A stretch of 64,000 nucleotides of DNA, from contig NZ_FOGO01000004.1 of assembly GCF_900111245.1 (NCBI RefSeq), positions 250,496-314,495 on the forward strand, read 5' to 3'. The DNA is from Streptomyces qinglanensis. GTDB lineage: Bacteria; Actinomycetota; Actinomycetes; Streptomycetales; Streptomycetaceae. Within the stretch, counting starts at the first letter, position 1. Each line of letters opens with the position of its first letter. Made by a program: the position numbers and the translations under genes. Shown here in pieces: positions 45,715 to 54,524 of this stretch. A model generated the notes under the pieces. It saw nothing but the letters and a program-made list of their open reading frames with translations. It made no database searches and was not told the DNA's origin.

Positions 45715-47307
45715 TCAGCGGCCGCCGCCCGTCGGCACGGTGAGCCGTGAGGGGTCGTGCGCGGGTGAGGTGAACTCCAGCCGGGCGCCGTCCGGGTTGT
45801 ACTCCGCGTACAGCGGGTCGACCGTGTCGATGACGACGGCGAGCCGGTGGCCCCGGGGGACGTCGTACGCGGTGGAGAACAGTTCCAGATCCACCGGGAA
45901 CGGCTTTCCGGGGGTGCGGTCGTGGAACGTGTAGGGGGCGTGGGTGATCAGCCTGCCGGTGCCCAGCGGGCCGACGTCGTAGAGGTGGGCGTAGTAGGTG
46001 CCGCTCGCCTTGTTGCTGGTCACCGTCGTGTGCAGGGTTGTCGTGCCGCGTACCGCGGTCTTCTCCCGATAGCGCTCCGACTGCCATACGGCTGCCCGGG
46101 AGCGCGGCAGCAGCGGTACGTACACCAGGGGCGGCAGTTTGAGGAACTGGTCGAGGACGCCGGTGAGCAGGACCGTGCCGCCGTTGGCGCCGGAGTCCTT
46201 GCCGGTGGCCAGCTTCTTCGTCCCGCCCAGGGGGAGGGTGCGGCTGCCGGTGGAGACCTCCTGCCAGCTTGCGAATCCCTCGTAGCCGCCGCCGGAGCGG
46301 GACTTGAGCTGTACGGGGGCTTCGGTGGCGATGCCGTTGCGCTCGCCCTTCAGATAGCGGTCGAACCAGCGGCGGGCGTGCGACCAGGTGTCGTTGGGCA
46401 GCCCGAGCAGACCGGTCGCCTCGGCGGTGGCGTGGTCGCCGGGGCGGAACTCCAGCCGTTTGGGGCCGCGCAGCTTCTCGTAGAAGTCGGCGTACTGGTT
46501 CGGCGGGAAGATCGAGTCGTTCCAGGCGTTGCCGAGCATGATGGCGGCGCCGTTGTCGTTGATCCGGTCGAGATAGGTCGCGGGGGAGCGCTTCTTCCCC
46601 CAGGCGATCATCTCGTCCTCCTTGTCCAGGTCGGAGGCGAGGAAGTTCTTCAGGATCTCCCGCAACTCGGCGCTGGGGCGGCCGGTGAGTTCGCCCGAGG
46701 CGCCGAGCAGCCCGGCTGCCTGGAGGTGCTGGGTGCGGCCGCTGTAGATGGCGCCGATCAGGTCGGCCCAGCCGCTGAGCGCGGTGACCGCCTTGATCCG
46801 CGGGTCGTGCCCGGCCGCCAGCAGGCTGATGCCGGCGCCGTAGGAGACTCCGCCCATGCCGATGCGGTCCTCGTCGGCCGGGGTGTGGGCCAGCGCCCAG
46901 TCGATGACGCGGGAGGCGTCGGCGATGTCCTTCGGCCCGCCGGTCTCGATCCGGCCGCCGGACTGCCAGAAGCCCCGCGAGTTGTAAGTGACCACCACAT
47001 AACCGGAGTCGGCGAGCTTCCGGGCCTGTGCGAAGTACTCGATCTGCGGGGTGGCCCAACTGGTGGGCAGCACGATCAGCGGGTACTGCCGGGTGCCGCC
47101 GGTGGAGGCGCCCGCGGGAAGGAGCACGTTCGCCTTGAGGGTGATGCCGCCGGCGCCCTCGATGTCGACGAAGTCCGGCAGGGAGGCAGCCGCCGGGGTC
47201 CGCGCCGGCTGTGCGGCGGCGGTGGGGGCGGCGGCCAGACCGGTGGCGGCGAGCGTTCCGGCGAGGAGCGCGGAGGCGGTCCGCACGGAGGTGGGGGAGG
47301 GGCGCAT
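45715..47307 (-). CDS. Secreted CocE/NonD-type S15 hydrolase
   Basis: 530 residues. Signal peptide about 1-32 (SALLAGTLAATGLAAAPTAAAQPA). The alpha/beta-hydrolase domain has GGVSYGAG with the nucleophilic Ser near 155, WNDSIFPPNQ and RPGDHATAEA for the Asp and His. The C-terminal jelly-roll (about 340-530) is typical of Xaa-Pro dipeptidyl-peptidase and cocaine-esterase relatives (RLAVVIDTVDPLYAEYNPDG). An exported peptidase or esterase; substrate not predictable. Convergent with the kinase, 32 bp between stops. Confidence 0.87.
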   Translation of the reverse strand: MRPSPTSVRTASALLAGTLAATGLAAAPTAAAQPARTPAAASLPDFVDIEGAGGITLKANVLLPAGASTGGTRQYPLIVLPTSWATPQIEYFAQARKLADSGYVVVTYNSRGFWQSGGRIETGGPKDIADASRVIDWALAHTPADEDRIGMGGVSYGAGISLLAAGHDPRIKAVTALSGWADLIGAIYSGRTQHLQAAGLLGASGELTGRPSAELREILKNFLASDLDKEDEMIAWGKKRSPATYLDRINDNGAAIMLGNAWNDSIFPPNQYADFYEKLRGPKRLEFRPGDHATAEATGLLGLPNDTWSHARRWFDRYLKGERNGIATEAPVQLKSRSGGGYEGFASWQEVSTGSRTLPLGGTKKLATGKDSGANGGTVLLTGVLDQFLKLPPLVYVPLLPRSRAAVWQSERYREKTAVRGTTTLHTTVTSNKASGTYYAHLYDVGPLGTGRLITHAPYTFHDRTPGKPFPVDLELFSTAYDVPRGHRLAVVIDTVDPLYAEYNPDGARLEFTSPAHDPSRLTVPTGGGR

Positions 47308-47381
47308 GCACTGCTCCAGATGTCGTGGGCGACCCGGGTGGGGGAAAGTGACTGGAGAGTAGGCGGGTTGGGCTACCGGGG

Positions 47382-47401
47382 GTAACCCATCAGTAGGTTA
47401 C
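47382..47401. promoter_or_regulatory. Operator-like inverted repeat upstream of the pyrimidine operon
   Basis: GTAACC-N8-GGTTAC, perfect 6-bp arms, in the 239-bp gap between divergent S15 hydrolase and beta-ureidopropionase genes. A -10-like TATATC is at 47486-47491, so the site lies about 90 bp upstream of it. No pyrimidine regulator gene is adjacent. Confidence 0.4.
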
Positions 47402-47546
47402 GGACGGGTAAAGAGGCGGGCCGCTCGCCGCTCCGTACGGGTTCTTGCCAGGCGGGCAGAGGGGACTTACGGTCTCAACCTCACGTATATCTACGCGTGT
47501 CGAACAGGCTGCCGCCCCGAGAGAACACCTCGTGAAGGAGCTGCTC

Positions 47547-48389
47547 ATGCCCGACCTCGTACGAGCCGCACTCGTGCAGGCGACCTGGACAGGCGACACC
47601 GAGTCGATGATCGCCAAGCACGAGGAACACGCCCGGGAGGCCGCCCGCCAGGGCGCACGGATCATCGGCTTCCAGGAGGTCTTCAACGCGCCGTACTTCT
47701 GCCAGGTCCAGGACCCCGAGCACTACCGCTGGGCCGAGCCGGTACCGGACGGGCCCACCACCCGGCGGATGTGCCGGCTGGCGCGGGAGACCGGCATGGT
47801 GATCGTCTCGCCCGTCTTCGAGACCGACGGCTCCGGCTTCTACTACAACACCGCCGCCGTCATCGACGCCGACGGCACCGTGCTCGGCACCTACCGCAAG
47901 CACCACATCCCGCAGGTCGAGGGGTTCTGGGAGAAGTACTACTTCCGCCCCGGCAACCTCGGTTGGCCGGTGTTCGACACCGCGGTCGGCAAGGTCGGCG
48001 TCTACATCTGCTATGACCGGCACTTCCCCGAGGGCTGGCGCGCGCTCGGTCTGGCCGGCGCGCAGCTCGTCTACAACCCCTCGGCCACCTCGCGCGGACT
48101 GTCGGCCTACCTGTGGCAGCTCGAACAGCCGGCGGCCGCCGTGGCCAACGAATACTTCGTCGCCGCCATCAACCGCGTGGGCACCGAGGAGCTGGGCGAC
48201 AACGACTTCTACGGCACGAGCTACTTCGTCGACCCGCGCGGCCGGTTCGTCGGCGACGTCGCCTCCGACAAGGAGGAGGAGCTGCTGGTCCGCGACCTGG
48301 ACCTGGGCCTGATCGAGGAGGTGCGCCGACAGTGGGCCTTCTACCGCGACCGGCGCCCCGACGCCTACCAGGGACTGGTGCAGCCGTGA
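47547..48389 (+). CDS. Beta-ureidopropionase-type nitrilase-superfamily amidohydrolase
   Basis: 280 residues with the Glu-Lys-Cys triad: Glu44 in FQEVFNAPYF, Lys118 in YRKHHIPQ and Cys155 in YICYDRHFPEG. The GFWEKYYFRPG stretch is typical of N-carbamoyl-beta-alanine amidohydrolases of this superfamily. It releases beta-alanine, CO2 and ammonia in reductive pyrimidine breakdown; N-carbamoylputrescine amidase is an alternative, but the dihydropyrimidinase in the same operon favours the first. ATG 47547 has GAAGGAG 6 nt upstream. Stop overlaps the next GTG start. Confidence 0.88.
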   Translation: MPDLVRAALVQATWTGDTESMIAKHEEHAREAARQGARIIGFQEVFNAPYFCQVQDPEHYRWAEPVPDGPTTRRMCRLARETGMVIVSPVFETDGSGFYYNTAAVIDADGTVLGTYRKHHIPQVEGFWEKYYFRPGNLGWPVFDTAVGKVGVYICYDRHFPEGWRALGLAGAQLVYNPSATSRGLSAYLWQLEQPAAAVANEYFVAAINRVGTEELGDNDFYGTSYFVDPRGRFVGDVASDKEEELLVRDLDLGLIEEVRRQWAFYRDRRPDAYQGLVQP

Positions 48390-49747
48390 GCCGCGGGGAA
48401 CCGGCCCCGGCCGCCGCGGGATCCGGCGTCCACCGCGAACTGCTCGCCCGCCACCGGGCCGTGCTGCCCGACTGGCTGGCCCTCTACTACGCCGAGCCGC
48501 TGGAGATCACCCACGGCGAGGGCCGCCATGTGTGGGACGCCGAGGGGCGCCGCTATCTCGACTTCTTCGGCGGCATCCTCACCACGATGACCGCGCACGC
48601 GCTGCCCGAGGTCACCAAGGCGGTCGCCGAGCAGGCCGGGCGCATCCTGCACACCTCCACCGTCTACCTCGACCGCCCGATGGTGGAACTCGCGGAGCGG
48701 ATCGCCGCGCTCTCCGGCATCCCCGACGCGCGGGTCTTCTTCACCACGTCGGGCACCGAAGCAAACGACACCGCACTCCTGCTGGCCACCGCGCACCGGC
48801 GGTCCAACCAGGTCCTGGCGATGCGCAACAGCTACCACGGCCGCTCCTTCTCCGCCGTCGGCATCACCGGCAACCGCTCCTGGTCGCCCACCTCGCTCTC
48901 GCCCCTCCAGACCCTCTACGTCCACGGAGGCGTCCGCACCCGGGGACCGTTCGCGCACCTGGACGACGAGGCGTTCACCGCCGCCTGCGTCGCCGACCTG
49001 GCCGACATGCTGGGCCAGGCCCGCGCGGACGTCGCCGCGCTGATCGCCGAACCCGTGCAGGGCGTCGGCGGTTTCACCTCGCCGCCGGACGGGCTCTACG
49101 CGGCCTTCCGCGAAGTCCTGCAGCAGCACGGCATCCTGTGGATCAGCGACGAGGTGCAGACCGGCTGGGGCAGGACGGGCGACCACTTCTGGGGCTGGCA
49201 GGCGCACGCCGCCGCGGGCCCGCCGGACCTGCTCACCTTCGCCAAGGGCATCGGGAACGGCATGTCCGTCGGCGGCGTCGTCGCCCGCGCCGAGGTCATG
49301 AACTGCCTGGACGCCAACTCCCTCTCCACCTTCGGCGGCAGCCCCGTCACCATGGCCGCAGCCAACGCCAATCTCGCCCACCTCCTCGACCACGACCTCC
49401 AGGGCAACGCGCGGCGCGTCGGCGGCCTGCTGCTGGAGCGGCTGCGCGCCGCCGCGGCCGGGCTCGGCGTCGTCCGCGAGGTGCGCGGGCGCGGGCTGAT
49501 GATCGGCATCGAACTCGTGGCGCCGGGCACCGACACGCCCTCGCCCGAGGCCGCCTCGCTCGTGCTGGAAGCCGCCCGGGAGGGCGGGCTCCTGCTCGGC
49601 AAGGGCGGCGGCCACGCCACCGCCGGCGTGCTGCGCATCGCGCCGCCGCTCACGCTGACCGTCGCCGAGGCCGAGGAGGGCGCCGCCGTACTGGAGCACG
49701 CACTGCGTACCGCCGAGTCCGCACTGGCAGGAGGGCAGACCGCATGA
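48386..49747 (+). CDS. Class III PLP aminotransferase (beta-alanine/AGXT2-like)
   Basis: 453 residues, fold type I. TTSGTEANDTALLLA, SYHGRSFSAVG, SDEVQTGWGRTGDHFWG with the PLP Asp, and TFAKGIGNGMSVGGVV with the Schiff-base Lys. The FGGILTTMTAHALPEV opening resembles AGXT2-type enzymes that use beta-alanine or 3-aminoisobutyrate. It would convert the beta-amino acid made by the upstream enzyme to malonate or methylmalonate semialdehyde. GTG start; overlaps with genes on both sides. Confidence 0.88.
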   Translation: MSRGEPAPAAAGSGVHRELLARHRAVLPDWLALYYAEPLEITHGEGRHVWDAEGRRYLDFFGGILTTMTAHALPEVTKAVAEQAGRILHTSTVYLDRPMVELAERIAALSGIPDARVFFTTSGTEANDTALLLATAHRRSNQVLAMRNSYHGRSFSAVGITGNRSWSPTSLSPLQTLYVHGGVRTRGPFAHLDDEAFTAACVADLADMLGQARADVAALIAEPVQGVGGFTSPPDGLYAAFREVLQQHGILWISDEVQTGWGRTGDHFWGWQAHAAAGPPDLLTFAKGIGNGMSVGGVVARAEVMNCLDANSLSTFGGSPVTMAAANANLAHLLDHDLQGNARRVGGLLLERLRAAAAGLGVVREVRGRGLMIGIELVAPGTDTPSPEAASLVLEAAREGGLLLGKGGGHATAGVLRIAPPLTLTVAEAEEGAAVLEHALRTAESALAGGQTA

Positions 49748-51144
49748 CCTCGACCCTGATCAAGGGCGGCCTCGTCGTCACCGACGCCGAGGAGACCCAG
49801 GCCGACCTCCTCGTCCAGGACGGCCGCATCGCCGCTCTCGCCGCCCGCAACAGCGCCGCCGCCGCGGCGTTCACCGCCGACCGGACCCTGGACGCCACCG
49901 GCAAGTACGTCATCCCGGGCGGTGTGGACGCCCACACCCACATGGACTTCCCCTTCGGCGGGACCTTCTCCAGCGACGACTTCGAGACCGGCACCCGGGC
50001 CGCCGCCTGGGGCGGCACCACGACCATCGTCGACTTCGCCGTGCAGACCAAGGGGCAGGCGCTCCGCGAGGGGCTGGACCGCTGGCACGCCAAGGCCGAC
50101 GGCCGGTGCGCCGTCGACTACGGCTTCCACATGATCCTCTCCGACGTCGGCGACGGCACGCTCCGGGAGATGGACACCCTGGTCGAGGAGGGCGTGACCT
50201 CGTTCAAGATGTTCATGGCCTACCCCGGTGTCTTCTACAGCGACGACGGCCAGATCCTCCGCGCCATGCAGCGCACCGCGGACAACGGCGGCCTGACGAT
50301 GATGCACGCCGAGAACGGCATCGCCATCGACGTCCTGGTCGAGCAGGCCCTCGCCGCGGGCCGCACCGACCCGCGCCACCACGGGGAGGTCCGCAAGGCG
50401 CTGCTGGAGGCCGAGGCCACGCACCGGGCCATCCAGTTGGCCCGGGTCGCCGGGGCGCCGCTCTACGTCGTGCACGTGTCCGCCGCGGAAGCCGTCGAGC
50501 AACTGGCCCTCGCCCGCGGCAAGGACCTCCCGGTCTTCGGCGAGACCTGTCCGCAGTACCTCTATCTGAGCACCGACAACCTCGCCGAGCCCGACTTCGG
50601 CGGCGCCAAGTACGTGTGCAGCACCCCGCTGCGGCCGCGTGAGCACCAGGCGGCACTGTGGCGGGGCCTGCGGACGAACGACCTCCAGGTCGTCTCCACC
50701 GACCACTGCCCCTTCTGCTTCACCGGCCAGAAGGAACTGGGCCGCGGCGACTTCTCGAAGATCCCCAACGGGATGCCCGGGGTCGAGCACCGGATGGACC
50801 TGCTCCACCAAGCGGTCGTCGACGGGCACCTCACCCGGCGCCGCTGGATCGACCTCGCCTGCGCCACCCCGGCGCGGATGTTCGGGCTGCATCCCAGGAA
50901 GGGGACGCTGGCCCCCGGCGCGGACGCCGATGTCGTCGTCTACGACCCGCACGCCGAGCAGACCCTCTCCGCCGCGACGCACCACATGAACGTCGACTAC
51001 TCCGTCTACGAGGGCAAGCGGCTCACCGGCCGTGTCGAGACGGTCCTCTCCCGCGGCGAGACCGTGCTGGAGCGGGGCACGTACACGGGCAGGGCGGGGC
51101 ACGGCCGGTACGTCCCCCGCGGGACCTGCCAGTTCCTCGGCTGA
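49744..51144 (+). CDS. hydA: Dihydropyrimidinase (D-hydantoinase)
   Basis: 466-residue cyclic amidohydrolase. DAHTHMDFPFGG (metal His pair), TSFKMFMAYPGVFYSDD (carboxylated Lys and active-site Tyr), MMHAENG, YVVHVSAAEAV and VSTDHCPFCF are in canonical order. It opens dihydrouracil or dihydrothymine to N-carbamoyl-beta-amino acids. Coupled to the aminotransferase gene by ATGA. The family also accepts hydantoins, but the neighbouring genes support pyrimidine catabolism. Confidence 0.95.
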   Translation: MTSTLIKGGLVVTDAEETQADLLVQDGRIAALAARNSAAAAAFTADRTLDATGKYVIPGGVDAHTHMDFPFGGTFSSDDFETGTRAAAWGGTTTIVDFAVQTKGQALREGLDRWHAKADGRCAVDYGFHMILSDVGDGTLREMDTLVEEGVTSFKMFMAYPGVFYSDDGQILRAMQRTADNGGLTMMHAENGIAIDVLVEQALAAGRTDPRHHGEVRKALLEAEATHRAIQLARVAGAPLYVVHVSAAEAVEQLALARGKDLPVFGETCPQYLYLSTDNLAEPDFGGAKYVCSTPLRPREHQAALWRGLRTNDLQVVSTDHCPFCFTGQKELGRGDFSKIPNGMPGVEHRMDLLHQAVVDGHLTRRRWIDLACATPARMFGLHPRKGTLAPGADADVVVYDPHAEQTLSAATHHMNVDYSVYEGKRLTGRVETVLSRGETVLERGTYTGRAGHGRYVPRGTCQFLG

Positions 51145-51208
51145 AGGCTCCGAACCCCGATCCCGCCGCGGCCGCGGCTGTCACCACGTCGAACTGAGGG
51201 GCAACTGC

Positions 51209-52219
51209 ATGGATTTCGGACTCGTCCTCCAGACGGATCCCCCCGGCGCCACGACCGTAGGGCTGATGCGGCGCGCCGAGCGCAACGGATTCCGCTACGG
51301 CTGGACCTTCGACTCGCCGGTGCTGTGGCAGGAGCCGTACGTCATCCACAGCAGGATTCTGGCGGAGACGGACCGGCTCACCGTCGGGCCCATGGTGACC
51401 AACCCGGGTACCCGCTCCTGGGAGGTCACCGCCTCCACCTTCGCCACCCTCAACGAGATGTACGGCAACCGCACCGTGTGCGGCATCGGGCGGGGCGACT
51501 CGGCGATGCGGGTCGCCGGGCGCCCGCCCACCACCCTGGCCCGGCTGGGGGAGGCCATGCGGACCATCCGCGAGCTGGCCGAGGGCCGCGAGACCGTGGT
51601 GGACGGCACCCCGCTGCGGCTGCCGTGGGTGGTGGGCGGCCGGCTCCCGGTGTGGATGGCCGCCTACGGGCCCAAGGCGCTGGCCCTGGCCGGGCGGGAG
51701 GCGGACGGGTTCATCCTCCAGCTCGCCGACCCGCTGCTGACCGCCTGGATGGTGCGCGCGGTGCGGGAGGCGGCGGCGGGCGCCGGCCGCGATCCGGCGG
51801 AGGTCACCGTCTGCGTGGCCGCGCCCGCCTACGTGTGCGAGGACACTCCGGAGGCGCTCGCGCACGCCCGCGAGCAGTGCCGCTGGTTCGGCGGCATGGT
51901 CGGCAACCACGTCGCCGACCTCGTCGCCCGCTACGGCGAGCACTCCGGTGCCGTACCGGAGGCGCTCACCTCCTACATCAAGGAGCGGGACGGGTACGAC
52001 TACGCGCACCACGGGCGGGCCGGGAACCCGGACACGGCTTTCGTGCCCGACGGGATCGTCGACCGGTTCTGCCTGCTGGGGCCGGTCTCCGCGCAGTTGG
52101 CGCGGCTGCGGGAGCTCGCGGATCTGGGCGTCGACCAGTTCGCCCTCTACGCCATGCACGACGCGAAGGAGGCGACCGTCGACGCCTACGGCGCCTCGGT
52201 CGTCCCGGAGTTGGCCTGA
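51209..52219 (+). CDS. LLM-class flavin/F420-dependent oxidoreductase (TIGR03842-like)
   Basis: 336 residues of luciferase-like TIM barrel (MDFGLVLQTDPPGATTVGLMRRAERNGFRYGWTFDSP; VGPMVTNPGTRSWEVTASTFATLNEM; GIGRGDSAMR; WMAAYGPKALALAGREADGFIL). It resembles a subfamily repeatedly found next to dihydropyrimidinase in actinobacteria (from memory). It starts 64 bp after hydA with its own GAGGGG site. A plausible role is redox chemistry on a pyrimidine or its product; no dihydropyrimidine dehydrogenase gene is in the window. F420 use is inferred from family. Confidence 0.82.
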   Translation: MDFGLVLQTDPPGATTVGLMRRAERNGFRYGWTFDSPVLWQEPYVIHSRILAETDRLTVGPMVTNPGTRSWEVTASTFATLNEMYGNRTVCGIGRGDSAMRVAGRPPTTLARLGEAMRTIRELAEGRETVVDGTPLRLPWVVGGRLPVWMAAYGPKALALAGREADGFILQLADPLLTAWMVRAVREAAAGAGRDPAEVTVCVAAPAYVCEDTPEALAHAREQCRWFGGMVGNHVADLVARYGEHSGAVPEALTSYIKERDGYDYAHHGRAGNPDTAFVPDGIVDRFCLLGPVSAQLARLRELADLGVDQFALYAMHDAKEATVDAYGASVVPELA

Positions 52220-52554
52220 GGCGCGGAACCCGTCCCCGGGAGTCCGTGGCTGTCCTGCCGCTTCTCGTAGACCAGCGGCTGGTAGTCGGGATGCCTGCGG
52301 ATCCAGTTCGCCACGAACGGGCAGACCGGTGCCACCTTCTCGCCGGCCTCCTGCGCGGACTCCAGGATGTGGTGCGCGAGGGCACCGCCCACCCCTCGGC
52401 CCTCGTAGGCGGGCTCGACCTCCGTGTGCGTCACCGCGAGCACGCCGGGAGCGCGGAGGTACTGGGCGACACCCGCGAGGGCGCCGTCGATCCGGGCCTC
52501 GAAGCGGCCCTCGGCGGTGTTGTCGGAGATCTCGAACTGCTCGTCCACGGCCAT
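52186..52554 (-). CDS. Small GNAT-like acetyltransferase (NATD1/YjdJ type)
   Basis: 122 residues. EGRFEARIDGALAGVAQYLRAPGVLAVTHTEVEPAYEGRGVGGALAHHILESAQEAGEKVAPVCPFVANWIRRHPDY is the full short GNAT fold; GRGVGGAL binds acetyl-CoA. The family's substrate is unknown. Its 3' end overlaps the convergent oxidoreductase gene by 34 bp, so antisense effects are possible. The ribosome site GAGGAGGG is unusually close to the ATG. Confidence 0.88.
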   Translation of the reverse strand: MAVDEQFEISDNTAEGRFEARIDGALAGVAQYLRAPGVLAVTHTEVEPAYEGRGVGGALAHHILESAQEAGEKVAPVCPFVANWIRRHPDYQPLVYEKRQDSHGLPGTGSAPQANSGTTEAP

Positions 52555-52690
52555 CCCTCCTCGTTCTTCCCGGCGGTTCCCGGCGCTTCCGGCGGTTCCG
52601 GCTGTACCGCCGGAGCCGGGGCCCGGGGACTCCGGCAGCCTTTCTGCTCCGGCCTCCCGACTGCTGCTCCGGCCTCCCGACTGCGGGACG

Positions 52691-53293
52691 TCAGCCTGCG
52701 GTGTGGTGGATCTGTGCCAGGAACCGTTCCGGCGGCAGGGCCTGCCCCCGGTCGTCCAGCACGGCTACGGGCTCCCCGCGGAAGAGCACGGTCGGGGTGG
52801 CCGCGACGCCGCTCTCGTCGAAGGCGCGGCTGACCCGCCGGGCCCACATGCGGTACGCGCCCTCCAGCACCGCGTCGTCGAACGTGTGCCGACGCAGCCC
52901 GGGTACGTCGTTGGCCAGGCCGAGCAGCATCCGGTCCTCGGCGAACCCGTCGTGGCCCTCGTGCGGCTGGTTGCGGAAGAGGGTACGCAGGTAGCCCAGG
53001 AACTGTGCCTGGCCCACGTCGGCCGCGGCCCCCGCGGCCGCCAGTGCGTGGTGCGAGCCCTGCCCGCCGAGCCGGTCGTCGAGGAAGGTGCCGAAGTGGT
53101 GGTGCAGCACCAGTTCGCCGTCGTCGGCGAGTTGCTGCAGGGTGCCGCCCAGGGTGTTCTCCGTACGGGCGCAGTACGGGCAGCGCAGATCCAGGTAGAG
53201 GTCCAGCACGGGCGGTTCCGGCTCGGGAGCCTCGGGGCCGGCCCCGTAGACCACCGTGGTGCCGCCTACGCCGATCGTGTTCGCCGGGATCAT
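52691..53293 (-). CDS. DsbA-family thiol oxidoreductase
   Basis: 200 residues, thioredoxin fold with a helical insert. DLYLDLRCPYCARTENTL carries the CPYC redox motif near residue 38, and ATPTVLFRGEP is the cis-Pro loop. There is no signal peptide, so it is probably cytosolic (FrnE/DsbA-like). The helical insert spans about 75-150. Between this gene and the GNAT gene, 21-bp tandem repeats occur near 52650-52690. Confidence 0.85.
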   Translation of the reverse strand: MIPANTIGVGGTTVVYGAGPEAPEPEPPVLDLYLDLRCPYCARTENTLGGTLQQLADDGELVLHHHFGTFLDDRLGGQGSHHALAAAGAAADVGQAQFLGYLRTLFRNQPHEGHDGFAEDRMLLGLANDVPGLRRHTFDDAVLEGAYRMWARRVSRAFDESGVAATPTVLFRGEPVAVLDDRGQALPPERFLAQIHHTAG

Positions 53294-53537
53294 GTGTCCA
53301 GCCTCGCCCTGCCGGCCGCACCCGGCAACGGCGGAGCGCCCATCGGAGTGGGCGCGGTCCGTCCCGGCGGGGCCGTCTCTCCCGCTCCTGGGCGCCGGAC
53401 ACCCGGGTGACGCCGGCCTCGCATTGACTTGAACCTCACTTCAGCTTGCAACCTGGAGCCCTTCCGGTGCCCCGGTCCCCGACAGGGCCGGGGCGCACCC
53501 GGAGGTCCGTCGGCGGCCGGGGCAGCCGTCCGCAGTC
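53294..53537. other. Divergent gap between dsbA-like and nmrA-like genes
   Basis: No gene. A TTGACT followed by TGAACCTCACTTCAGCTTG near 53424-53448 has the look of a long-spacer, MerR-type promoter, but the -10 is weak. No MerR gene is adjacent. Confidence 0.3.
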
Positions 53538-54407
53538 ATGAAGGAGATGCGTGTGTTTCTGGTCATCGGAGCGACAGGCAAGGTCGGCGGACAGGTGGCG
53601 GCCCAGCTCGCGGCCCGGGGAGCCGGGGTGCGCGCCCTCGTCCGCGACCCGGTGGCCGCCCGCCTCCCGGAGGGTGTCGAAGCCGTGCGCGGCGATCTGA
53701 CCGATCCCGCGAGCCTGACCCGTGCCCTCGGGGGAGAGGAGGTGGCGGGCGTCTTCCTCGTGTGGCCGTTGGCCGGTCCGCGCGGTGCGGCCGAGGCGGT
53801 CGGCGCCCTGGCCGCGCACACCCGCCGGATCGTCTACCTCTCCACCCGCGGGGTACCGGAGGGCGACGCGGCCGAGTCCGCGGAGGACATCCCCGGCACC
53901 CATGCCGCGCTGGAGCGTCTCGTGCGCGCCTCGGGAGCGGAGTGGACGCTGCTGCGGCCCGGCGGTTTCGCGGGCAACGCCCTGATGTGGGCCTCGCAGA
54001 TCCGCGCCGGGGCATCCGTGCGCACCGCGTCGCCGCAGGCGGCCCGCACGCTGGTGCACGAGGCCGACATCGCCGCCGCCGCGGTCCGCGCGCTGCTGAC
54101 CGGAGACCTGGTCGGCGCGACGCCCGAGCTGACGGGGCCCGAACTGCTCACCCAGGCCGAGCAGATCGCCCTCATCGGCGAGGTGCTCGGCCGCTCCGTG
54201 CCGGTCGAGAAGATCACGCGCGAGCAGGCTCGTGCCGACCTTCTCGAGGCGGGGCTGCCGGAGTCGTACGCGGACGGCATTCTCGACGCGCACGAGGCGA
54301 TGGAGACCCGGCCCGAGACGGTCGCCCCCGGAGCCGCCGCGCTGTTGGGCCGCCCGCCGCACGACTTCCGCCGCTGGGTCGCGGACCACGCCGCCGACTT
54401 CCGGTGA
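53538..54407 (+). CDS. NmrA/QorB-like NAD(P)H-binding protein
   Basis: 289 residues, atypical short-chain dehydrogenase. VFLVIGATGKVGGQVAAQLAARG is the dinucleotide loop, GVFLVWPLAGPRGAAEAV the middle strand and WTLLRPGGFAGNALMW the substrate side. The Tyr-x3-Lys catalytic pair is absent, as in NmrA-type sensors and quinone reductases. Starts at 53538, 53547 and the GTG at 53553 are all possible; AAGGAG at 53541-53546 fits 53553 best. Confidence 0.85.
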   Translation: MKEMRVFLVIGATGKVGGQVAAQLAARGAGVRALVRDPVAARLPEGVEAVRGDLTDPASLTRALGGEEVAGVFLVWPLAGPRGAAEAVGALAAHTRRIVYLSTRGVPEGDAAESAEDIPGTHAALERLVRASGAEWTLLRPGGFAGNALMWASQIRAGASVRTASPQAARTLVHEADIAAAAVRALLTGDLVGATPELTGPELLTQAEQIALIGEVLGRSVPVEKITREQARADLLEAGLPESYADGILDAHEAMETRPETVAPGAAALLGRPPHDFRRWVADHAADFR

Positions 54408-54479
54408 CGGCGGGCGCGCCGAGCCGTCTTCGGGGCGGGGTGCGCGTGCGTGACCCGGGGCAGGAAAGCGGTTGCCTAT

Positions 54480-54499
54480 AAGTGCGAACGATCGTACTT
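54480..54499. promoter_or_regulatory. TetR-type operator-like palindrome
   Basis: AAGTGCGAACGATCGTACTT, 16 of 20 positions symmetric, starting within a -10-like CCTATAAG. It lies 25 bp before the GTG of the SnoaL-like gene and would block transcription if occupied. There is no TetR gene next to it in the window. Confidence 0.5.
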
Positions 54500-54524
54500 T
54501 TAGTTCGACGCGAAGGAGGCATCC

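Noticed and set aside
43409..47311. Open reading frame of about 1300 codons on the minus strand
   Set aside because: It is the antisense of the kinase at 43310-45682 plus an out-of-phase reading of the S15 hydrolase; composition is Arg/Gly-rich with no domains, a product of high GC.
53424..53455. MerR-type long-spacer promoter before the nmrA-like gene
   Set aside because: The -10 is poor and no clear dyad or MerR gene supports it; noted only in the intergenic entry.
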